Source of the DNA: Reyranella sp.
Lineage (GTDB): Bacteria; Pseudomonadota; Alphaproteobacteria; Reyranellales; Reyranellaceae
Direction: 5' to 3'
Length of the DNA stretch: 5,517 bases
Assembly (NCBI GenBank): GCA_030681635.1
Contig: JAUXRT010000124.1
Location: 1-5,517, forward strand
Positions 1-4,748 of this stretch are shown piece after piece (the first letter of the stretch is position 1; each line of letters begins with the position of its first letter). The notes below the pieces were generated by a model. It had not been told where the DNA came from. It made no database searches and was given only the letters and a program-made list of their open reading frames with translations. Position numbers and translations under genes: made by a program.

Positions 1-173
1 TCAGCCGCCACGCCCTTGGCAGCCGCGGCCAGTTCGGCCAGCGCCTTGCCGGCGATCGCGGCGCGGAGACCGGGCCAGCGTCCACCTGTACGCTCCGACA
101 AATCGACGATACCGCCGTCCACGGCGGCGCCGAATTTGAGCGCGCCCGCATGGCGAAAACTGACCAATCGCAT
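1..173 (-). CDS. Fumarylacetoacetate hydrolase (FAH) family protein, N-terminal part (cut by window edge)
   Basis: This minus-strand reading frame starts with ATG at 173-171 and stays open to the left edge, giving 57 residues and part of a 58th codon. The peptide begins MRLVSFRHAGALKFGAAVDG, continues with a G-I-V-D-L segment and then an R-T-G-G-R-W-P-G-L-R-A-A-I stretch. This is the usual N-terminal layout of bacterial FAH-family enzymes, in which a short beta-rich domain precedes the metal-binding catalytic core. Family members are cytosolic, divalent-metal-dependent C-C hydrolases, hydratases, isomerases or decarboxylases acting on 2-oxo acids, often at the end of aromatic or sugar-acid breakdown. 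The metal ligands lie outside the window, so the reaction cannot be specified. It is the last visible gene of the leftward operon, 16 bp after the racemase-family gene, with no strong Shine-Dalgarno sequence. I am fairly sure of the family and unsure of the substrate. Confidence 0.75.
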   Translation of the reverse strand, partial: MRLVSFRHAGALKFGAAVDGGIVDLSERTGGRWPGLRAAIAGKALAELAAAAKGVAA

Positions 174-189
174 GGCCGGGAGCCTAGGA

Positions 190-930
190 TTATCCGAGCA
201 GCTTTGCGAGGTCCTTGGAGAGGTTGATGCTCGGCACGGGCGCCGGTCGGGCGAGCGCGCCGCTGCTTGCCTTGATCGGTTTCTGGCGCGCCAGCCCTTC
301 GGCCATGGAGATCGCGCAAGCAACCCCATCGAGAAGAGGGGCATCGACCATGGTCTTCAGCTTGGCGGCGAGGCCCGCGAGCCCGGCACCGCCCAGGATG
401 ACCACGTCGGCGCCGTCCTCTCGGACGCAGGCCGTGCAGCCTTTTGCCAGCAGCGCCATCGCGGCCTTGGGGTTGCGCGCGATGTCGGCGCCGGTCGGCG
501 CCACGGTGCGCACGGAGGCCAGGCGCAAGGAGAGGCCGCGGCTCGCCACGAATTCCTCGAGCATCGACTGCCAGCGCTCGCCGCCGGTCACGATCGAAAA
601 GCGGTTGCCCATCGCGCAGGCCTGCAGGATCGACGCATCAGCCATGCCGACCACCGGCACGGGACTCACTTCCTTCAGCGCCGCGAGACCGGGATCGCCG
701 AAACAGGCCAGCACGACGGCGTCCTTGGGCCCCTTGTCGTTCGCCAGGGCGTCGAGTGCGGCATGGCCTGCAATGGCATAGGCCGCGCGCGAGGCGATGT
801 AGCGCGGCCCGAAGCTGCCGGTCAGCGCGCGCAGTTTCGTATCCGGCCGGGCGAAGCTCTTGGCGGTCTTCAGCACCAGGTCGGTGATCGAGGCCGTCGT
901 GTTGGGATTGATCAGCAGGACGTCGGTCAT
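190..930 (-). CDS. Asp/Glu/hydantoin racemase family protein lacking the second catalytic cysteine
   Basis: This 246-residue protein has the usual length for the family. It opens with L-L-I-N-P-N-T-T (residues 5-12), the N-terminal strand and substrate-binding loop typical of hydantoin/Asp racemases, and carries the first catalytic Cys at residue 76 in A-C-F-G-D-P-G. The second half has the expected V-V-I-L-G-x-A-G motif, but the position normally occupied by the second catalytic Cys is Gly181 (codon at 390-388). Other cysteines, such as Cys205 in D-G-V-A-C-A, lie elsewhere. Family enzymes use two cysteines as opposing acid/base groups on a substrate alpha-carbon, so ordinary two-base racemisation is doubtful. 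A one-base isomerase or decarboxylase, or another activity, is possible. The start is fixed by a near-perfect Shine-Dalgarno at 940-947. A longer frame back to 1473 is only antisense of the upstream gene's coding strand in another frame. Start and upstream stop overlap as ATGA, implying translational coupling. It is cytosolic, with no signal peptide. Confidence 0.85.
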   Translation of the reverse strand: MTDVLLINPNTTASITDLVLKTAKSFARPDTKLRALTGSFGPRYIASRAAYAIAGHAALDALANDKGPKDAVVLACFGDPGLAALKEVSPVPVVGMADASILQACAMGNRFSIVTGGERWQSMLEEFVASRGLSLRLASVRTVAPTGADIARNPKAAMALLAKGCTACVREDGADVVILGGAGLAGLAAKLKTMVDAPLLDGVACAISMAEGLARQKPIKASSGALARPAPVPSINLSKDLAKLLG

Positions 931-1658
931 GTCTGCATGACCTCCTTCAGTCGCGCGGCGTCGTGGTTCTCGCCGATCGACATCGAGCAGATGCGCGAGA
1001 TGTGGGTGAGCGGCAGGCCGGTCTCCTTGGCCCATGCGTTGATCTGCGCCTGCGCCAACCCGAAATCTTTCTTCGACGTGCCTTTCTCGCTGATCGGCAC
1101 GCCCGAATCGCGCAGGCAGAGCATCAGGTCGTTGGTCAGGATGAAGGAGTCGCGGCCAAGGAAGCGCAGCAGATACTGGCAGCTGTTGCCGCCCAGCCGG
1201 GAGCCGCGCTTGGCGAGAACCGCCATCAGCCCGATCTGGTCGTCGGCGGGCCAGGCGGCGAGGAACTTGCCGAAGCTGCCGTGCTCGGCCGCGATGTCGC
1301 TCACGAACCTGGCGTTCTCGCGCACCGACTTGATCTTCTGCGGATTGCGCACGATTCGCTTGTCCGACGCGAGCCCGTGCCAGAACTCGGCAGGCTGGAA
1401 CAGCAACCGCTTGGGGTTGAAGCTCAGGAACGCTTCCTCGAAGCCCGGCCATTTCTGGTCGATCACGCTCCACACGAAGCCCGCCGAAAAGACGCGCCGC
1501 GTCATCTCGGCCAGCACGCGATCGTCGCCGAGCTTGGCGAGGTCCTTGTTGTTGCGTTTCTTCGGCAGCAGCGAGGCCAGCACCTTCTCGCCGCCCTTGC
1601 GCTTGGCGGCCCGCGCCCGGATGGTCTTGAACGAAACCCGTGCCCCACTCTTCACCAT
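927..1658 (-). CDS. DNA-3-methyladenine glycosylase I-like (Tag-related) HhH protein
   Basis: This 243-residue protein resembles the Tag/adenine glycosylase family, which removes alkylated bases such as 3-methyladenine from DNA. The best-matching part is R-V-F-S-A-G-F-V-W-S-V-I (55-66) followed by W-P-G-F-E-E-A-F (70-77), corresponding to Tag's A-G-L-S-W region. Next comes R-I-V-R-N-P-Q-K-I-K with downstream N-A-R (101-117), corresponding to Tag's I-R-H-R-G-K-I segment. A helix-hairpin-helix-like stretch, R-L-G-G-N-S-C-Q-Y-L-L-R-F-L-G (154-168), is followed by Asp177. By my hand alignment the catalytic Glu38 of E. coli Tag falls on an Arg here (Arg54), and the N-terminal Cys/His zinc ligands are absent; the N-terminus is instead basic (R-A-R-A-A-K-R-K, 14-21). 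This may be a divergent branch with another mechanism or substrate. I chose the ATG at 1658, 5 bp after the hydrolase stop. An ATG at 1727 would add 23 unrelated-looking residues and overlap the hydrolase. Its presence among metabolic genes is unusual. Confidence 0.82.
   Translation of the reverse strand: MVKSGARVSFKTIRARAAKRKGGEKVLASLLPKKRNNKDLAKLGDDRVLAEMTRRVFSAGFVWSVIDQKWPGFEEAFLSFNPKRLLFQPAEFWHGLASDKRIVRNPQKIKSVRENARFVSDIAAEHGSFGKFLAAWPADDQIGLMAVLAKRGSRLGGNSCQYLLRFLGRDSFILTNDLMLCLRDSGVPISEKGTSKKDFGLAQAQINAWAKETGLPLTHISRICSMSIGENHDAARLKEVMQT
940..947 (-). promoter_or_regulatory. Strong Shine-Dalgarno of the racemase-family gene
   Basis: Read on the minus strand the site is AAGGAGGT, a near-complete match to the anti-Shine-Dalgarno sequence, 9 nt before the ATG at 930-928. 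It lies inside the last codons (Lys-Glu-Val) of the upstream glycosylase-like gene, so ribosomes can re-load at the junction. It decides the start of the 246-residue protein over the longer in-frame extension. Confidence 0.8.
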
Positions 1659-1663
1659 GGCGG

Positions 1664-2428
1664 CTATTCCAGCCAGCCGTCGAAGAAGTCGAACACGCTG
1701 GCCTTGAACAGCGGATGGCCGATGCACGAGAAGTGATCGCAGCCCGGCAGCGTCGCCGCTTTGGCGCCGGGAATGGCGTCGGCCAGTCCCTGCGGCAGCC
1801 CGGCGAGCTGGTCGCGCGCGCCGGCCACGACCAGCGTCGGCCGGCGGATCGCCATCAGTGAATCGCGCGTAAGCGGCACGCGGGCGCCGCGCGAGCAGGC
1901 GGCCAGCGCGAGGCGGTCTTCCTTCTGTTCGTCGGCGAAGTGCCTAAAACTCTTCAGCATCGGATCGCTGATCGAGTCAGGTGAGTCCGCTTCCATGGCC
2001 TCGGCCATCGCGCCTTCCTCGCGCGGCGGATCGAACATCCGGGCGCCGACACCGGCCACCACGAGATGGTCGATGCGGCCGCCATCGACGAGGGCGGCCG
2101 TCAGCGAGATGTGCGAACCCATGGAGAAGCCCAGCAGATGCGCGCGCTCGACGCCGGCATGGTCCATCAGGGCAAAGACATCGCGCGCCATCGCGTCGCG
2201 GTCGTACCTGGCGGGATCGTGCGGCTTGTCGCTTTCGCCATGGCCGCGGTTGTCGAGGGCGAAGCCGCGCAGGCCCTTGGACGCGATGGCGTCGTACCAG
2301 CCCATGCGCTTCCAGTTCTCGTACCGGTTGGCGGAAAAGCCATGCACCAGCACGATCGCCTTCCGGGCGTCGGCGGGACCGAATTCGTCATAGGCCAGCG
2401 AGAGCCCATCGGAGGTGAACTGAGCCAT
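1664..2428 (-). CDS. Alpha/beta fold hydrolase
   Basis: This 254-residue single-domain alpha/beta hydrolase has standard length. It shows the oxyanion-side L-V-H-G-F motif (27-31), the D-N-R-G-H-G-E-S motif (59-66) shared by esterases, haloperoxidase-like and C-C bond hydrolases, and the nucleophile elbow G-F-S-M-G-S with Ser102. The likely acid is Asp206 in G-A-R-D-Q, and the likely base is His232 in P-G-C-D-H-F; His238 is close by and cannot be fully excluded. There is no signal peptide, so it should act in the cytosol on a small ester, lactone or similar substrate. The family is too broad for a substrate call. It is the first gene of the leftward operon and has its own Shine-Dalgarno (2431-2438). 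Its stop lies 5 bp before the next gene. In context it may supply a hydrolytic step for the same compound handled by the racemase-like and FAH-family products. Confidence 0.9.
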   Translation of the reverse strand: MAQFTSDGLSLAYDEFGPADARKAIVLVHGFSANRYENWKRMGWYDAIASKGLRGFALDNRGHGESDKPHDPARYDRDAMARDVFALMDHAGVERAHLLGFSMGSHISLTAALVDGGRIDHLVVAGVGARMFDPPREEGAMAEAMEADSPDSISDPMLKSFRHFADEQKEDRLALAACSRGARVPLTRDSLMAIRRPTLVVAGARDQLAGLPQGLADAIPGAKAATLPGCDHFSCIGHPLFKASVFDFFDGWLE

Positions 2429-2430
2429 GA

Positions 2431-2438
2431 CTTTCCCT
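2431..2438 (-). promoter_or_regulatory. Shine-Dalgarno of the alpha/beta hydrolase gene
   Basis: On the minus strand this reads AGGGAAAG, just before the ATG at 2428-2426. The AGGG core has suitable spacing and supports the chosen hydrolase start. The same AGGGAAA string precedes the divergent sulfatase gene. Confidence 0.6.
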
Positions 2439-2481
2439 AACCCGGGCCATGAATTGCGACAAGGTTGATCCAGTGGGCCAA

Positions 2482-2492
2482 GTGTCGGACAA
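2482..2492. promoter_or_regulatory. Candidate operator: TGTC-G-GACA inverted repeat
   Basis: The plus strand reads GTGTCGGACAA, with perfect 4-bp arms TGTC/GACA around a single central G at 2487. It resembles the TNGT-N3-ACNA sites recognised by FadR/FCD-type GntR regulators, matching seven of the eight defined positions on either strand. It sits between the two divergent operons, the place expected for a shared operator. No regulator gene is visible in the window, and short palindromes occur by chance, so this is a weak call. Confidence 0.3.
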
Positions 2493-2506
2493 CTGTTTTA
2501 ACAAAA

Positions 2507-2513
2507 AGGGAAA
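2507..2513 (+). promoter_or_regulatory. Shine-Dalgarno of the arylsulfatase gene
   Basis: The sequence AGGGAAA lies a few bases before the ATG at 2517-2519, within an A-rich leader. The spacing is good, and this start gives a protein whose metal-binding Asp pair lies near residue 35, as expected for a sulfatase without a signal peptide. Confidence 0.65.
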
Positions 2514-2516
2514 CGC

Positions 2517-4748
2517 ATGACGGGCAAAATTGGCCAGACTGTAAAGGATTCCGAGCCGCATTGGCCGGAGGTGCCGAAGCGGCCGAAAGGCGCGCCCAAC
2601 ATCCTGGTCATCCTGTTCGACGATGTCGGCTTCTCCGACCTCGGCTGCTACGGCTCGCCGATCGCCACCCCCACCATCGATGCCCTCGCCGGCCGCGGCC
2701 TGCGCTACACCGGCTTCCATACGACGGCCATGTGCTCGACCACCCGTGCGGCCCTTCTGACGGGACGCAACCATCACTCGGTCGGCGTCGGCTGTCTCGC
2801 CAATTTCGACTCAGGCTATCCCGGCTATCGCGGCAAGATCTCGAAGGAAGCCGGCACCATCGCCGAGATGCTGCGCCCGCATGGTTATCGCAACTACATG
2901 CTGGGCAAGTGGCACGTGACGCCGCTCACCGAATCGGGCGCGACAGGCCCGTTCGACGGCTGGCCTCTCGGCCGCGGCTTCGACCGCTACTACGGCTTCA
3001 TGGACGCCGAGACCGACCAGTACGCGCCCGAACTGGTGCGCGACAACACACCGGTCGATCCGCCGGGCACCTTCGCGACGGGCTATCACCTCACGTCCGA
3101 TCTGGTCGACCAGGGCATCCGCTATCTCGCCGATCATGTCGGCGACAATGAAGAGACGCCGTGGCTGATGTGGCTGGCCCTTGGCGCCTGCCATGCGCCG
3201 CACCAGGCGCCGTTCGATCTCATCGACAAGTACGACGCCATCTTCGCCGAGGGCTGGGATGTCGAGCGCGAGAAGCGGCTCGCCCGTCAGATCGCGCTCG
3301 GCATCGTGCCCAAAGGCACGCGCCTGCCGCCGCGCAACGACGCGGTGCGGCCGTGGGCCGAGGTGCCCGACGGCGAGAAGCGGCTGTTCTCGCGCCTGCA
3401 GGCGGCCTATGCCGCCATGCTCGACCACGCCGACCAGCACATCGCGCGTCTGGTGAAGTTCCTCGAAAAGGCCGGCCAGCTCGACGACACGCTGGTCATC
3501 GTCATGTCCGACAATGGCGCCAGCCAGGAAGGCGGACCCTTCGGCCTGGTCAACGCCATGGGCCCCTACAATCTCCGCCGCGAGCCGATGGAGGAGAAGA
3601 TCGCGCGCATCGGCGACATCGGCGGTCCCGACACGCACTCCAACTTCCCGCTCGGCTGGGGCATGGCCGCCAACACGCCGCTCCGCCGTTATAAGCAGAA
3701 CACGCATGGCGGCGGCATCCGCGATCCGCTGGTGATGGCGTGGACCAAGGGCATCGCCGCCAAGGGCGAGCTGCGCCACCAGTTCTGTCACGCCAGCGAT
3801 CTCGCGCCGACCTTGCTGGATATCGTCGGCGTAAAGCCGCCCAAGGCGATCAATGGCGTCAAACAGATGCCGATCGAGGGCACGAGCTTTGCCAGGAGCC
3901 TGAAGAACCGGAAGGCGAAGTCCAAGTCCAAGCCGCAATATTTCGAGATGTTCGGTCATCGCGGCCTGGTGCAGGGCGGCTGGAAGGCCGTCTCCTTCCA
4001 TCCGCCGGGCAGCGACTTCGCCAGCGACAAGTGGGAACTCTACCATCTCGACAAGGATTTCAACGAGGTCGACGACCTGGCCGAGCGCGAGCCCGAGCGG
4101 TTGGCGGCGATGGTCGAGGAATGGTGGCGTCAGGCCGAGAAGAGCAACGTGCTGCCGCTCGACGACCGCTTCGCGCCGCGCTTCGCCGACAATGCCAAAC
4201 GCTTCCACGGGCCGCGCAACCGCTTCGTGTTCCACGCCGGCATGGGCCATGTGCCGACCGATGTCGCGCCCGACGTGCGCAATCGCACCTATACGATCGA
4301 GGCCGACGCGCGTGTCGACGGGCCGGAAACCGAGGGCGTGCTGATCGCCCACGGCGACGCCACGACCGGCTATTCGCTCTACATCAAGGACGGCAAGCTC
4401 GCCTACGACATGAACATCGGCGGCGAGCATCACCTGATCGTCTCCGACCGGCCGGTGCCGGCCGGCAATCGACGTCTCGGCGTGCGCATGCGCCGCAACC
4501 AGGGCCGCAACGTCGCCACCCTGCTGATCGACGGCGAAGCCGTGGGCGGCTTCGACACCCAGAACGGCTTCGTCAGCTTCATCTCCTGGTCGGGTCTCGA
4601 CATCGGCCGCGACCGCTCGAGCCCGGTGTCGCATTACGAGGCGCCGTTCGCCTTCACCGGCAAGCTGCGCAAGGTGACCGTGCTGATGGACGACGACCAG
4701 GTGCTCGACGCCAAGGCCGCCGCCGACGCGGCCCTCGCGCGCGAATGA
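2517..4748 (+). CDS. Arylsulfatase (type I sulfatase) with variant C-S-T-T-R nucleophile motif
   Basis: This 743-residue protein is a type I (formylglycine) sulfatase, hydrolysing sulfate esters to alcohol plus sulfate with Ca2+. It begins without a signal peptide, so it is probably cytosolic like Pseudomonas aeruginosa AtsA. Visible active-site parts are the metal ligands Asp35-Asp36 in I-L-F-D-D-V-G; Cys73 in C-S-T-T-R-A-A-L-L-T-G-R, to be oxidised to formylglycine, with Arg77; Lys131 and His133 in G-K-W-H; His226/His229 in C-H-A-P-H; Asp332-Asn333 in M-S-D-N-G; and Lys393. The Asp36-to-Cys73 spacing equals that recalled for P. aeruginosa AtsA (Asp14, Cys51). The third motif residue is Thr instead of Pro/Ala. 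After the catalytic domain and a Lys-rich linker (464-472), the region from about 570 to the C-terminus looks like a beta-sandwich/LamG-like module typical of the longer (700-800 aa) arylsulfatases. It has its own Shine-Dalgarno, and its stop overlaps the MFS gene start (ATGA). Related phosphonate monoester hydrolases cannot be wholly excluded. Confidence 0.92.
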   Translation: MTGKIGQTVKDSEPHWPEVPKRPKGAPNILVILFDDVGFSDLGCYGSPIATPTIDALAGRGLRYTGFHTTAMCSTTRAALLTGRNHHSVGVGCLANFDSGYPGYRGKISKEAGTIAEMLRPHGYRNYMLGKWHVTPLTESGATGPFDGWPLGRGFDRYYGFMDAETDQYAPELVRDNTPVDPPGTFATGYHLTSDLVDQGIRYLADHVGDNEETPWLMWLALGACHAPHQAPFDLIDKYDAIFAEGWDVEREKRLARQIALGIVPKGTRLPPRNDAVRPWAEVPDGEKRLFSRLQAAYAAMLDHADQHIARLVKFLEKAGQLDDTLVIVMSDNGASQEGGPFGLVNAMGPYNLRREPMEEKIARIGDIGGPDTHSNFPLGWGMAANTPLRRYKQNTHGGGIRDPLVMAWTKGIAAKGELRHQFCHASDLAPTLLDIVGVKPPKAINGVKQMPIEGTSFARSLKNRKAKSKSKPQYFEMFGHRGLVQGGWKAVSFHPPGSDFASDKWELYHLDKDFNEVDDLAEREPERLAAMVEEWWRQAEKSNVLPLDDRFAPRFADNAKRFHGPRNRFVFHAGMGHVPTDVAPDVRNRTYTIEADARVDGPETEGVLIAHGDATTGYSLYIKDGKLAYDMNIGGEHHLIVSDRPVPAGNRRLGVRMRRNQGRNVATLLIDGEAVGGFDTQNGFVSFISWSGLDIGRDRSSPVSHYEAPFAFTGKLRKVTVLMDDDQVLDAKAAADAALARE
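2733..2747 (+). other. Formylglycine-forming motif of the sulfatase (codons Cys-Ser-Thr-Thr-Arg)
   Basis: Codons TGC TCG ACC ACC CGT encode residues 73-77. Cys73 is the residue that a formylglycine-generating enzyme would convert to the catalytic aldehyde. The canonical motif is C-x-P/A-x-R, so Thr75 breaks the standard signature, while the flanking residues (T-T-A-M before, A-A-L-L-T-G-R after) are fully conventional. Confidence 0.85.

Larger units (their letters stand above)
2429..2516. promoter_or_regulatory. Divergent intergenic region carrying both operon promoters
   Basis: This 88-bp stretch separates the divergent hydrolase and sulfatase start codons, so it must hold the control signals for both operons, unless transcription enters from outside the window. 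It is clearly richer in A/T than its surroundings, especially 2491-2516. I find no convincing -35/-10 pair. The best rightward -35 is TTGATC (2465-2470), with only a poor -10 match near 2488-2493. A weak leftward pair is TTGGCC (2481-2476) with CGCAAT (2458-2453). A short inverted repeat at 2483-2491 lies between them and could bind a shared regulator. Confidence 0.6.

Noticed and set aside
174..189. CCTAGG palindrome in the gap between the racemase-family and FAH-family genes, considered as a terminator or operator
   Set aside because: It is only six bases with no stem-loop arms or T-run, in a 16-bp intra-operon gap, so no function can be supported.
931..1473. N-terminal extension of the racemase-family gene by 181 codons
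   Set aside because: The extension is the glycosylase-like gene read in another frame. The conserved family N-terminus starts at 930 behind a near-perfect Shine-Dalgarno.
16..1707. A 563-codon plus-strand open frame across the left part
   Set aside because: It runs antisense to three well-supported minus-strand genes, ignores their boundaries and shows no recognisable motif. It is a GC-bias shadow.
1659..1727. Alternative upstream ATG for the glycosylase-like gene
   Set aside because: It would overlap the alpha/beta hydrolase by over 60 bp and add 23 Arg/Leu-rich residues with no family resemblance. The ATG at 1658 gives tight spacing after the hydrolase stop.
3906..3932. Lys/Ser-rich stretch K-A-K-S-K-S-K in the sulfatase, considered as a frameshift scar or repeat
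   Set aside because: The frame is continuous on both sides with conserved sulfatase sequence. A basic linker loop is the simpler explanation.
2811..4634. A 607-codon open frame on the minus strand inside the sulfatase gene
   Set aside because: It is antisense to a convincing sulfatase with an intact catalytic set. Its translation has skewed, domain-free composition, and such long antisense frames are expected in high-GC DNA with biased third positions.
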